From Spartobacteria bacterium (GTDB taxonomy: Bacteria; Verrucomicrobiota; Verrucomicrobiia; Chthoniobacterales; UBA6821), in the NCBI GenBank assembly GCA_947482345.1, contig CANKJN010000008.1, positions 1-41,524 of the forward strand: a DNA stretch of 41,524 nt. The letters are read 5' to 3'. Numbering within the stretch: the stretch's first letter is position 1; each line of letters starts with the position of its first letter. A program made the position numbers and the translations under genes. Of the stretch, positions 14,592 to 22,490 are shown piece by piece. The notes below the pieces were generated by a model, which saw only the letters and a program-made list of their open reading frames with translations, did no database searches and was not told where the DNA came from.

Positions 14592-15308
14592 ATGTCCGAA
14601 ATCCCTCCATCCTCCCCCTCCTTCCAAGCCCTCATCGACTACATCGAGTCAAAGAACTTCAACCACACCCCGTACCCCGAGGAGAAGCGGGTGACCCTCT
14701 CCATGAGCGGCAAAAACGCCAACTACCGCTTCACCGCCCGGATCACCAACGACGACGACTACCTCCAGGTCTGTGCCCACTACCCCTTCAGCGTCCGCGA
14801 GGAGAAGCTCCGCTCCTCCACGGCCGAGCTCATCACCCGGGCCAACTACAACATGCCCCTCGGCAAGTTCGAGATGGATATGGAGGACGGGGAGGTCCGC
14901 TTCCACCTCACCCACGTGATCGGCGAGTTGGGACTGACCTCCGAAATGATCGAGAAGCACTTCATGACAGCCTACTTCACGACGGATCGGTACTTCCCCG
15001 CCTTCATGCAGCACATCCATGCCGGCTACACACCCGAGGATGCAGTTTTCCATGCCGAGCTCGACTACAACGCCGAGAGGGTCGAGGAGACTCCCAAACC
15101 CGCCCCCAAGCCCAAGGAGAAAGCCAAGCCTGCCTCCTCATCTGATACGTCATCAGCACACCCCGCGACTGCAGCTTCAGATGCCGGCTCCCTACCCTCA
15201 TCCAGCGACCCACGACAGGGATCCTCGACCCCACCCGCGCCAACTTCCAAAAAGAACCACCGCAAGAAGAGTGGGGGGATTAAGGGCCAGGGAGAACTGC
15301 CACTCTAA
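14592..15308 (+). CDS. YbjN-domain protein
   Basis: A 238-residue protein. Residues 1-155 fit the YbjN domain, a fold shared with type III secretion chaperones: an N-terminal helix (FQALIDYIESKNFNH), beta strands (KRVTLSMSGKNANYRFTARI, DDDYLQVCAHYPF), a helix region (ELITRANYNMPLGKFEMDM) and VRFHLTHVIGELGL. The tail from about residue 160 is a proline/lysine/serine-rich disordered region ending KSGGIKGQGELPL. No signal peptide. YbjN proteins are linked to stress and motility in enterics; no function can be assigned here. A TATCAT box five bases before the ATG could be a -10 with very short leader. The ferredoxin-like gene follows after 4 bp, so the two are probably cotranscribed. Confidence 0.75.
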   Translation: MSEIPPSSPSFQALIDYIESKNFNHTPYPEEKRVTLSMSGKNANYRFTARITNDDDYLQVCAHYPFSVREEKLRSSTAELITRANYNMPLGKFEMDMEDGEVRFHLTHVIGELGLTSEMIEKHFMTAYFTTDRYFPAFMQHIHAGYTPEDAVFHAELDYNAERVEETPKPAPKPKEKAKPASSSDTSSAHPATAASDAGSLPSSSDPRQGSSTPPAPTSKKNHRKKSGGIKGQGELPL

Positions 15309-15312
15309 TCCC

Positions 15313-16035
15313 ATGCCCAACATCCAGAACAGACACCTCGAGAACGCCCCCGGCATCTTCTACACCGACAATCAATGCATCGACTGTGATCTCTGCAAGG
15401 AAACAGCACCCGATAATTTCAGGCGCAACGATCAAGGGGGTTACGTCATCGTTTTCAAGCAACCAGAGACCCCTGAAGAGGAAGCTCTGTGCATGGAATC
15501 TATGAGAGGCTGTCCTGTGGAAGCGATTGGGAACGACGGGGATGGCGTTGATCGCTCTGCCGAGAACTTGAAGCACATGGCCACAATGATTGGCAAAAAG
15601 ATCGCTCAATTCGTGGAGGAGCATGGAGATGAAATACCTGAGGAAGACTGGGACCGGATCGATTGCCCCTTCTGTGGAAAAATGCATTACCCCGGCTCCG
15701 ATACAGCGGATGCAAACGAATGGGTATGGGAGGAGAAGAGTATCTGCGACCACCTGCTATTTCTTGCCGTCGATATATCGATCTACTCAGGGTTCCAATA
15801 CCGCTCGAATCTCTTCAATCGGCACCTCGGTCTTGAGGATTCCGAGGATGGGGTAGTAGATATCCCATCAAAGGAGGATCCCGAGGAACTCCTCACCGTA
15901 TCCGAAATCATAGCCAGCATCACGCTCCCGGGATTGGAACTCAGGAGCTACCAGGATCCTGGTGGAATCACCTGCGGGCCAGTGGGCGGTGGCACCATCA
16001 CATTCGGATTCGTGCCTGACAAAGCCAACGATTAA
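15313..16035 (+). CDS. Ferredoxin-like protein with C-terminal extension
   Basis: A 240-residue protein. Residues 1-75 are a single-cluster bacterial ferredoxin: CIDCDLCKETAPDNF gives CxxCxxC, and CPVEAIG supplies the fourth cysteine, so one [4Fe-4S] cluster is likely. The remaining 165 residues are unusual for a ferredoxin: a helix (LKHMATMIGKKIAQFVEEHG), a possible zinc knuckle CPFCGKMHYPGS, and an acidic C-terminus I do not recognise. Start at 15313 is chosen because the upstream in-frame sequence overlaps the YbjN gene; MPNIQNRHLENAPGIFYTDN is a normal start for these ferredoxins. The downstream hairpin at 16076-16139 might help end transcription. Confidence 0.8.
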   Translation: MPNIQNRHLENAPGIFYTDNQCIDCDLCKETAPDNFRRNDQGGYVIVFKQPETPEEEALCMESMRGCPVEAIGNDGDGVDRSAENLKHMATMIGKKIAQFVEEHGDEIPEEDWDRIDCPFCGKMHYPGSDTADANEWVWEEKSICDHLLFLAVDISIYSGFQYRSNLFNRHLGLEDSEDGVVDIPSKEDPEELLTVSEIIASITLPGLELRSYQDPGGITCGPVGGGTITFGFVPDKAND

Positions 16036-16075
16036 CCGCCCCTTACTGACCTCTCATGGGCTTTTTTCGCTTTTG

Positions 16076-16139
16076 TCTGCCGATCCTCCCGGATCAGGCA
16101 TCCTCGCCAAAGCTCGGACTACCTACGGTATGACTAAGC
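16076..16139. repeat. REP-like hairpin repeat (GATCC stem form)
   Basis: Reads TCTGCC, GATCCtcccGGATC, AGGCATCCTCG, then GTCC-like linker GGACTACC and TACCtacGGTA before ACTAAG. The reverse complement of 28140-28206 has the same linkers but GGTCGtccCCGACC in place of the GATCC stem and TACCtccGGTA at the end. The paired change in the first stem is compensatory. Confidence 0.65.
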
Positions 16140-16184
16140 TGCATTCCCTGGCACCTTTTGCCTTAAGCCTTCACTCATAAAACG

Positions 16185-16826
16185 ATGGGGTTTTTTCGTT
16201 TCAGAAGATCAGTTAAACTTTTCCCCGGTATCCGCTGGAACTTTGGGAAGAAGAGCACGTCCCTGAGTATCGGTGGACGGGGTGCAAATTACACCGTTGG
16301 CACCTCGGGTAGCCGCACCACGGTTGGCATCCCTGGTACTGGTCTCTCCTATACCGAGATCCACAACAGTCACTCCCGCGTCGCAGCCCGTAACCCACGC
16401 ATCCCCACGCCTTCCGAGTCATGGATCAGGAACAACCGGATCAATGTCACCATCAGCACACCGGATCGTCAGCCTGGAGAGGCTCCCATTCGTCCTGATC
16501 AACTCGACACCATCAAGTCCATCACCCCTGACTTTGACCTGAGCAAAGTGAGCGGTTTCGGCGAGGTCCAGGCCGAGAGTCTCAACGAACAGCTCCGCTA
16601 CCAGCAGAAGGAAGCCTCCAAGACCCTGCTGAAGCAGTTCTATGCCCATCACGGCCACGCCGTTTCCGACACTTCATTGACCGCTGCTACGACCATCCGG
16701 ACAGGCCCTATCAGGCACCGCGTAAGTGGGGATGCGGGACGATCCTTCTTTGCCTCTTCATCGGCTGGTTTGGATTTCAAGCAATCAGCCATTGCTCAAA
16801 GTAGAGCATTCTTAACGCACGATTAG
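16185..16826 (+). CDS. DUF4236 domain protein
   Basis: A 213-residue protein. Residues 1-50 are a clear DUF4236 domain: MGFFRFRRSVKLFPGIRWNF, then KKSTSLSIGGRGANYTVGTS and TTVGIPGTGLSYTE, a repeated short beta pattern. DUF4236 is of unknown function, often found at the start of small bacterial and phage-associated proteins. The rest (50-213) is polar, with a helix containing ESLNEQLRYQQKEASKTLLK; I recognise nothing in it. No transmembrane segment. It lies between the ferredoxin gene and the restriction island with its own upstream gap of 149 bp. Confidence 0.75.
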   Translation: MGFFRFRRSVKLFPGIRWNFGKKSTSLSIGGRGANYTVGTSGSRTTVGIPGTGLSYTEIHNSHSRVAARNPRIPTPSESWIRNNRINVTISTPDRQPGEAPIRPDQLDTIKSITPDFDLSKVSGFGEVQAESLNEQLRYQQKEASKTLLKQFYAHHGHAVSDTSLTAATTIRTGPIRHRVSGDAGRSFFASSSAGLDFKQSAIAQSRAFLTHD

Positions 16827-16847
16827 TAATACTGAATAAAATAATAC

Positions 16848-16876
16848 TTGCATTAATCACACTTGGCATATATGAA
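16848..16876 (+). promoter_or_regulatory. Candidate promoter of the R-M operon
   Basis: TTGCAT (16848-16853), a 17-bp spacer and TATGAA (16871-16876) in a short AT-rich stretch unlike the surrounding GC-rich DNA, 12 bases before the first hsdS start. The -10 matches the consensus at four positions. Confidence 0.35.
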
Positions 16877-16888
16877 TCTAAATCAAGC

Positions 16889-17473
16889 ATGCCAACGCTC
16901 TCTTCATTTGCAACGATTCGCAGTGGGGCGACTCTCCGGGGTCGGGATGCCACGCGTCCTGATCCGAAGGGGGCTTATCGCTTGGTTCGCATTGGCGATA
17001 TCACCGACCATGGGGAGATCGAGCGAGCAGACTTTCCGCGGATCTCGCCAAATGAATCCATCTCCGACGAGCAGATTCTCCGGCAGGGGGACATTCTCTT
17101 TCCGAGCCGCGGGACTCGCACGACTGCGGCAACTTACCGTCTCGATTTGGAAAATCCCATCGTAGGCGCCCAATTCTTCGTCATCCGGACGAAGAAAGAG
17201 GCCCTTCCCGAATACATCGCTTGGTATCTTCGCTCGGAGACATCACGACAGCATTTCGAGCAACGCCGGAAGGGGACCTACGTCCAGTTAATCCAGCGTG
17301 CGGATGTCGCTGAGTTGGATATTCCACTTCCTCCGATGAATGTCCAACATGCGATTGCTGAAATGGTCAAGCTCCAGCATCAGGAAACAACGCTTGTGAA
17401 GCAGATCGCCGATCTCAAGGAACAGCTTCTCGAATACCGCCTCCTCCACTCGGCAGCTCATACCTCCCATTAA
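16889..17473 (+). CDS. Half-length HsdS-like specificity protein
   Basis: A 194-residue protein that looks like one half of a type I specificity subunit: a single target-recognition domain (LSSFATIRSGATLRGRD, YRLVRIGDITDHGEI, QILRQGDILFPSRGTR, AQFFVIRTKKEALPEYIAWY, TYVQLIQRADVAELDIPLPP) followed by the conserved coiled-coil helix (QHAIAEMVKLQHQETTLVKQ). Full HsdS proteins carry two such halves; half-subunits can dimerise. It is the first gene of the island and hsdM follows after 20 bp. A complete HsdS is encoded at 20158. It may be a functional half-subunit, an alternative specificity gene, or a remnant. Confidence 0.75.
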   Translation: MPTLSSFATIRSGATLRGRDATRPDPKGAYRLVRIGDITDHGEIERADFPRISPNESISDEQILRQGDILFPSRGTRTTAATYRLDLENPIVGAQFFVIRTKKEALPEYIAWYLRSETSRQHFEQRRKGTYVQLIQRADVAELDIPLPPMNVQHAIAEMVKLQHQETTLVKQIADLKEQLLEYRLLHSAAHTSH

Positions 17474-17493
17474 CCCAGAACCCACACCTCTCT

Positions 17494-18984
17494 ATGTCCA
17501 CCGTCAATCAATCTGAAATCAATGATGTCGCCTGGAAGGCTTGCGACACTTTCCGTGGCGTCGTCGATGCCGAGAACTACCGGAACTACATTCTCGTGAT
17601 GCTCTTCTGGAAATACATGTCCGATGTCTGGCGCGATCATCGTGATGCCTACCTAGGTGAATACAACGGCGACGAGGCCCGTGTGGCCCGCCGCCTCGCC
17701 CGTGAGCGCTTCCAGCTTCCCGAGGGGTGCGACTTCTACAGCCTCTACGCCCTCCGCAATGAACCCGACATCGGCGAGCGGATGAATGTGGCCCTCGCTG
17801 GGATCGAAGAGTCCAACAAGAGCAAGCTCGAGGGGGTCTTCCGCGAGGTCGATTTCAACTCCGAGTCCAAGCTCGGCCAGACCCGCGACCGCAACGTCCG
17901 GCTGAAACTCCTCCTCGAGGACTTTGCTGATGCACGCCTCGACCTCCGCCCCTCCGTGATCGGTGAGGAAGATGTCATTGGGAATGTCTACGAATACCTC
18001 CTCGAGCGATTCGCATCCGACGCAGGCAAAAAAGCGGGGGAATTTTATACGCCGGGCCAGGTGTCCAAGCTCCTAGCTCTCCTGCTGGCTCCTAAGAAGG
18101 GCGATACCATCTGCGATCCCTCCTGCGGATCCGGTTCCCTCCTCATCAAGGTAGGCCGCCAGGCCGACGAACGCGACTTCGCCCTCTTCGGTCAAGAGAT
18201 GAACGGCACCACCCACGCCCTCTGCCGCATGAACATGTTCCTGCACGGCATGGATAACTTCCGCATCGAGTGGGGCGACACCCTGCGGAATCCCCGCCTT
18301 GTCGAGAGCGACCACCTCATGCGCTTCGACATCGTCGTGGCGAATCCTCCCTTCTCACTGGATAAGTGGGGCTGCGAAGAGGCCTCCGCCGACCCCTTCC
18401 ACCGCTACCACCGAGGCATCCCTCCGAAGTCGAAGGGAGACTACGCCTTCATCACCCACATGATCGAGACCGCCCGTGAGGGCACGGGGAAGGTCGGCGT
18501 CGTCGTTCCGCATGGCGTCCTCTTCCGAGGAGCTGCTGAAGGGAAGATCCGGCGCAAGCTCATCGAGGAGAACCTCCTCGAAGCCGTCATCGGACTCCCT
18601 GCGAATCTCTTCTTCGGCACCGGCATCCCAGCCGCCATCCTCATCTTTAATAAGGGGAAGACCCAAGGCGACGTCATCTTCATCGACGCTGCCCGTGAGT
18701 TTAAGGATGCGAAGAACCAGAGCATCCTCACCGACGAGCATCTCCAGAAAATCGTCCAGACCTATCAGGCCTTCCAGACCGTGGAGAAATATGCCTACCG
18801 CGCCACCCCACAGGAGATAGCCGATAACGACTTCAATCTGAATATCCCCCGATACGTCGACACCTTTGAGGAAGAGGCCGAGATCGACCTCGAGGGAGTG
18901 AAGAAAGAGATCGCCCGCCTGGAGAGTGAACTCACCGGTGTCCGGTCCAAGATGGAAGGGTATCTCAAGGAATTAGGACTATAA
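17494..18984 (+). CDS. hsdM: Type I restriction-modification methyltransferase HsdM
   Basis: A 496-residue N6-adenine DNA methyltransferase, modification subunit of a type I system. N-terminal HsdM_N helices (LVMLFWKYMSDVWRDH type) are followed by the SAM-binding motif DPSCGSGSLLIK near residue 207, motif IV NPPF near residue 283 with VVANPPFSLDKWG, and a C-terminal helical region ending ELTGVRSKMEGYLKELGL that meets HsdS. All catalytic motifs are intact. It works as M2S1 with HsdS and as R2M2S1 with HsdR (22491). dinD follows after 11 bp, so they are very likely cotranscribed. Confidence 0.95.
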   Translation: MSTVNQSEINDVAWKACDTFRGVVDAENYRNYILVMLFWKYMSDVWRDHRDAYLGEYNGDEARVARRLARERFQLPEGCDFYSLYALRNEPDIGERMNVALAGIEESNKSKLEGVFREVDFNSESKLGQTRDRNVRLKLLLEDFADARLDLRPSVIGEEDVIGNVYEYLLERFASDAGKKAGEFYTPGQVSKLLALLLAPKKGDTICDPSCGSGSLLIKVGRQADERDFALFGQEMNGTTHALCRMNMFLHGMDNFRIEWGDTLRNPRLVESDHLMRFDIVVANPPFSLDKWGCEEASADPFHRYHRGIPPKSKGDYAFITHMIETAREGTGKVGVVVPHGVLFRGAAEGKIRRKLIEENLLEAVIGLPANLFFGTGIPAAILIFNKGKTQGDVIFIDAAREFKDAKNQSILTDEHLQKIVQTYQAFQTVEKYAYRATPQEIADNDFNLNIPRYVDTFEEEAEIDLEGVKKEIARLESELTGVRSKMEGYLKELGL

Positions 18985-18995
18985 ATTCTACTAAA

Positions 18996-19856
18996 ATGAA
19001 CAAAGAAGAGATTGCTATTCACCAACAAAGGTTTGATGCGATTCTACAAAATCATCCTGAAGAAAAGGTGGAGTTCTGGTTTGCGAGGGATCTGCAAACA
19101 TTGCTGGAATATACCGAATGGAGAAATTTTCTTAGGGCTGTAGAGGATGCAAAAACTGCATGCGAAGAATCAGGAGTTAATGTCCGGAACCATTTTGTTG
19201 ACATCAACAAAATGGTCCCCATCGGGTCAGGTGCCGAGCGGCCTGTCGAGGACATCATGCTCACCCGCTATGCCTGCTACCTCATCGCCCAGAATGGCGA
19301 TCCTCGGAAGAGCTCCATCGCTTTTGCCCAGACCTACTTTGCCCTCCAGACTCGCAAGCAGGAACTCATCGAGGAACACATGCGTCTACAGCAGAGACTG
19401 GACGCTCGTGAGCGTCTGAAGGAATCCGAGAATGCTCTCTCTCGGAATCTCTTCGAGCGGGGAGTCGATGAGAAGGGCTTCGCCCGGATTCGCTCCAAAG
19501 GAGATGCAGCACTCTTTGGAGGCAAGGCCACGCAGCAGATGAAATCCATTCTTGCCGTGCCCGAGGGGCGCCCTCTAGCCGACTTCCTCCCCACGGTGAC
19601 CATTGCAGCGAAGAACCTGGCTAACGAAATCACCAATCACAACGTCACCGAGCATGACCTCCAGGGAGAGCAGTCCATTACCCGCGAGCACACGCAGAAC
19701 AACACCACCGTGCGAAGCATGCTCGTCGAGCGTGGTATCAAACCCGAGGCACTCCCCGCCGCAGAGGATTTGAAGAAACTCGAGCGGCGGGTGAAATCCG
19801 CAGAGAAGAAGATGATCGAGGATTCCGCCCTCCCGGAGAAAGAGAAAGAATCATGA
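18996..19856 (+). CDS. dinD: DNA-damage-inducible protein D (DinD)
   Basis: A 286-residue DinD-family protein. The N-terminal BRO/KilA-like part has VEFWFARDLQTLLEYTEWRN and the signature NHFVDINKMVPIGSGAERPV, then RYACYLIAQNGDPRKSSIAF and AQTYFALQTRKQEL. The C-terminal half has GDAALFGGKATQQMK and LANEITNHNV, as in E. coli DinD, whose product inhibits RecA filament activity. Genes of this family often sit inside type I restriction loci, as here between hsdM and hsdS. The signature is encoded by a perfect 12-bp hairpin at 19189-19216. The stop overlaps the next short frame as ATGA. No LexA box is visible because it lies within the operon. Confidence 0.9.
   Translation: MNKEEIAIHQQRFDAILQNHPEEKVEFWFARDLQTLLEYTEWRNFLRAVEDAKTACEESGVNVRNHFVDINKMVPIGSGAERPVEDIMLTRYACYLIAQNGDPRKSSIAFAQTYFALQTRKQELIEEHMRLQQRLDARERLKESENALSRNLFERGVDEKGFARIRSKGDAALFGGKATQQMKSILAVPEGRPLADFLPTVTIAAKNLANEITNHNVTEHDLQGEQSITREHTQNNTTVRSMLVERGIKPEALPAAEDLKKLERRVKSAEKKMIEDSALPEKEKES
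19189..19216. repeat. Perfect 12-bp hairpin inside dinD
   Basis: ACCATTTTGTTG, loop acat, CAACAAAATGGT. Its outer ACCAT/ATGGT pair is shared with two hairpins downstream of dinD (19998-20025 and 20070-20097). Confidence 0.8.
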
Positions 19857-20161
19857 ACCCCAGCTCCATCATCTTCTGTCAGATTGAGCAAGAAGGGTTA
19901 AAGCGGGACTCAGTTGTTGCAGATTTTGCAACAACTGCCGCCGATGGGGTACAGCAGCCATTTTGCACAAGAAGCGCCATGAAGGCTCGAGCCGAGAACC
20001 ATTTCGTGGGACTGGACGAAATGGTGCCGAGCGTGCAGCCGCGAGGAGTTGGAATGACTCATTCCAAAGACCATACCGAGGAACTCCTCGGAATGGTGCC
20101 GACCGAACAAGCCGGCGTGCGTGCGGAGATTCGGGATTATCTGGAGGGATTGGGTGTATGA
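19853..20161 (+). CDS. Small open frame between dinD and hsdS, uncertain
   Basis: A 102-codon frame that overlaps dinD by ATGA at its start and hsdS by ATGA at its end, so it is placed like a coupled gene. Its content is odd: DSVVADFATTAADG resembles a motif of RhuM/virulence-type proteins, and NHFVGLDEMVP resembles the NHFVDINKMVP of DinD next door, followed by a second MVPTEQ segment. Four strong hairpins fill the DNA (19911-20097). It could be a fossil built from pieces of DinD/RhuM genes, a non-coding linker, or a small real protein. No fold is recognised, and I would not assign a function. Confidence 0.3.
   Translation: MNPSSIIFCQIEQEGLKRDSVVADFATTAADGVQQPFCTRSAMKARAENHFVGLDEMVPSVQPRGVGMTHSKDHTEELLGMVPTEQAGVRAEIRDYLEGLGV
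19911..20097. repeat. Array of four perfect or near-perfect hairpins
   Basis: CAGTTGTTGCA/TGCAACAACTG (19911-19937, loop 5); ACCATTTCGT/ACGAAATGGT (19998-20025, loop 8); TTGGAATG/CATTCCAA (20049-20067, loop 3); ACCAT-a-CCGAGG/CCTCGG-a-ATGGT (20070-20097, loop 4). Two of them share ACCAT/ATGGT ends with the hairpin inside dinD, while the inner stem bases differ in a paired way. Confidence 0.75.
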
Positions 20162-21354
20162 GCTACATCTCCAATATCAACAAGGCATGGGAGGTTGTTC
20201 CGTTTGGCAAGTTGGTTCGCCGCTCTCAATATGGACTGTCAGAAAGCGCTACAGCGGATGGCGTTCCCTATCTGAAAATGTCCAACATTCGCGACGGCAA
20301 AGTCTTCATCGAAAACGCAGACCGTCTCCAGATGGACGACAAGACGTTTGAAGAATACGCCCTCCAGGATGGCGATCTTCTTTTTAACCGAACGAACAGC
20401 CTTGATCTTGTTGGTAAAACGGGTGTGTTTCGTGGCGTTCAAAAGGTTGTTTTTGCCTCTTACTTGGTTCGATTCCAGGTCCATGAGAGAAAAGCGGACA
20501 GCAACTTCATTGCTGCTTGGTTTGCAAGCAGTGGCGCAGCTCATAGATTAAGATGCTTAGCAACTCCCGGCGTGAGCCAGTCGAACATCAATCCGACGAC
20601 ACTTCGTTTGGCGATGCACGTTCCGTGCCCTCCTCTCCATGAGCAACGGAAGATCGCCGCGATTCTCTCCACATGGGATGAGGCGTTGGAGAAGCTGGAT
20701 GCGCTGATCGAAGCCAAAGAGAGCAGCAAGAAAGCCCTCATGCAGCAGCTGCTCACTGGCAAGAGGCGATCTCCCGCATTTTGTGGGAGTTGGAAGAAGG
20801 TAGCTTTGGGGGACGTTGCAGAAAATGTCGCCGACCAGAACAAAGGCCGAATGGGCACCAGTAGCCTTTACGGCGTAACAAAAGCCGAAGGCATGATGCC
20901 TATGAGGGATCATGTGAAAGGCGAGTCCTTTGATCGCTGTAAATGCGTGGAAACCGACTGGTTTGCTTACAACCCTATGAGGATAAACATTGGCTCCATC
21001 GCCAGGTGGCAAGGAACTAAAACCGTTATGGTGAGCGGTGATTATGTCGTCTTCCGCTGCCATCCCCACAAACTTTTGCCCGCATACCTAAACCACCTCC
21101 GCCAATCCAGAATGTGGCAGTCCTTTGTAACTCGTGGCGGGAATGGAAGCGTCCGCATCCGAATCTACTTCTCCGATCTCGCTGAGTTCACCTTTCCATG
21201 CCCACCCATCGACGAACAGCGCGAGATTGCCGCCATCCTCGACACCTCTGACCAAGAGCTCATGATTCTACGCACCCAACGCACGGCCCTCAACCAACAA
21301 AAACGCGGCCTGATGCAGCGCCTGCTGATGGGGAAGGTCCGCGTCACCGTTTGA
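20158..21354 (+). CDS. hsdS: Type I restriction specificity subunit HsdS
   Basis: A 398-residue full-length HsdS with two target-recognition domains and two conserved regions. TRD1 runs from AWEVVPFGKLV to about residue 150 (GVPYLKMSNIRDGKV, DGDLLFNRTNS), ending in CPPLHEQRKIAAILSTWDEA and the first coiled coil. TRD2 starts near KKVALGDVAENVADQN and ends CPPIDEQREIAAILDTSDQE with the second coiled coil to GLMQRLLMGKVRV. It sets the bipartite recognition sequence of the HsdM/HsdR complex. I use ATG 20158, which overlaps the stop of the preceding short frame; an upstream in-frame extension exists but reads through the hairpin array and lacks HsdS features. Confidence 0.92.
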   Translation: MSYISNINKAWEVVPFGKLVRRSQYGLSESATADGVPYLKMSNIRDGKVFIENADRLQMDDKTFEEYALQDGDLLFNRTNSLDLVGKTGVFRGVQKVVFASYLVRFQVHERKADSNFIAAWFASSGAAHRLRCLATPGVSQSNINPTTLRLAMHVPCPPLHEQRKIAAILSTWDEALEKLDALIEAKESSKKALMQQLLTGKRRSPAFCGSWKKVALGDVAENVADQNKGRMGTSSLYGVTKAEGMMPMRDHVKGESFDRCKCVETDWFAYNPMRINIGSIARWQGTKTVMVSGDYVVFRCHPHKLLPAYLNHLRQSRMWQSFVTRGGNGSVRIRIYFSDLAEFTFPCPPIDEQREIAAILDTSDQELMILRTQRTALNQQKRGLMQRLLMGKVRVTV

Positions 21355-21496
21355 CACCATGCACCGGGTGATGAGCGCTGCTTTTTCCCTCACTGCTGAG
21401 TCGGAATCCTTCCCCTGGAGAGGATTTTTTCTTGCTCCAGTTGGAGCCTCGTGCGAAGAAACACTCAACAGACCCGCCACGCCTCTCCACGATGCG

Positions 21497-21521
21497 CACC
21501 AGGGCGGGTGCTTTATTTTTA
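21497..21521 (+). terminator. Candidate rho-independent terminator after hsdS
   Basis: Stem GCACC (21497-21501) and GGTGC (21508-21512) with a 6-base loop, followed by TTTATTTTT. It lies in the 192-bp gap between hsdS and the Abi gene, which otherwise holds no supported gene. Confidence 0.5.
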
Positions 21522-21546
21522 GGGTTAATCGGAATGGGGGTGCGGT

Positions 21547-22485
21547 ATGAAGTTCCATAAGCAGGCACTTCCCATCCCAGAGCTTCTTGGCAAGTGGCGG
21601 GATCGGGGCCTACAGATTAAGGATAAGTCTGAAGCAGAGCACTATCTCCGCTTCATCGGTTACTACCGGCTTTCTGCCTACGCGCTTCCGTTGCAGGAGT
21701 CGGCTGCATCTGCCCAAGCGGGCGTCGACAAGCCATTCAAGTCGGGTGCTTCCTTCCGTGACATCCTAAATCTCTATCGCTTCGACAGGGAGCTGAGGCT
21801 TCTGTTCATGGATGCCATTGAGCGGATCGAGGTAGCCGTCCGAACCTGCATCGTGAATGAAATGAGCCTCGCTCACGGCCCTCATTGGTTCATGGATGCT
21901 GTGCATTTCAATCCCCATGCCCGCCGCTTCAAGCACCACCAGTTTCTCGATCAGGTCGATAAAGAACTCAAGATCGCCAACGGATCCAAGTCTCCAGACA
22001 AGCCTCACCACGAGGTGTTCATCAATCATTACTACGACACCTACTCTGATCCGTACCTGCCTCCGGCTTGGATGATTGCCGAGACGCTCACGCTGGGGAC
22101 ATGGTCCAGGATCTTCGAGAATCTCCGTGTTACTGAGGAGAGGAAAGCGATCGCGCGCCCTCTCCAAACCGATGAACGGGTGCTGCGCAACTGGCTCCAT
22201 GCCTTGAATTACCTCAGAAATCTCTGTGCCCACCATTCCCGTCTCTGGAATCGAAAGTTCGTCATCAAGCCGGTGATCACAAAACGCCATGAGCAGTTCC
22301 TGAAATCGAATGACCGCTGCTACTCCATGGCAGCGGTCGTGGAGGATCTGCTTCGGATCATCGCGCCGGGAACATCCTGGGCCCACCGTCTTCATCACTT
22401 GCTTACCGCCAACCCGTTTGCTGATCCAGCAGCCATGGGTTTTCCTGTCGGCTGGGAGGCTGAACCGTTCTGGAATCTGAGATAA
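21547..22485 (+). CDS. Abi_2 (AbiD/AbiF-like) abortive infection protein
   Basis: A 312-residue protein of the Abi_2 family (AbiD/AbiF/AbiD1-like), phage-defence proteins first described in Lactococcus. N-terminal KALPIPELL-type start (KQALPIPELLGKWRDRGL), then YLRFIGYYRLSAYALPLQES, LNLYRFDRELRLLFMDAIER and PPAWMIAETLTLGTWS, all family landmarks. RNLCAHHSRLWN near residue 223 contains the RxxxxH motif of HEPN ribonucleases. It sits between hsdS and hsdR with only 5 bp to hsdR, so defence functions are combined in one transcript. It may act as a back-up when restriction fails (inference). Confidence 0.88.
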   Translation: MKFHKQALPIPELLGKWRDRGLQIKDKSEAEHYLRFIGYYRLSAYALPLQESAASAQAGVDKPFKSGASFRDILNLYRFDRELRLLFMDAIERIEVAVRTCIVNEMSLAHGPHWFMDAVHFNPHARRFKHHQFLDQVDKELKIANGSKSPDKPHHEVFINHYYDTYSDPYLPPAWMIAETLTLGTWSRIFENLRVTEERKAIARPLQTDERVLRNWLHALNYLRNLCAHHSRLWNRKFVIKPVITKRHEQFLKSNDRCYSMAAVVEDLLRIIAPGTSWAHRLHHLLTANPFADPAAMGFPVGWEAEPFWNLR

Positions 22486-22490
22486 AAAGC

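Noticed and set aside
8600-14600. A chromosomal integron (cassette array) made of toxin-antitoxin genes separated by palindromic sites
   Set aside because: GTCTAAC and GTTAGGC-like strings occur (8870, 12612, 14571, 28106, 29434), but they are not arranged as paired attC ends around each hairpin, genes face mostly one way with unlike spacers, and no integron integrase is in the window. The REP-like explanation fits the hairpins better.
19963-20157. Extended N-terminus for hsdS
   Set aside because: The in-frame extension passes through the hairpin array and is out of line with HsdS proteins, which start close to the first TRD strand; ATG 20158 overlaps the previous stop.
21359-21550. A 63-codon frame overlapping the Abi_2 start as ATGA
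   Set aside because: It reads through the terminator-like hairpin and has no gene-like composition; the overlap is probably chance.
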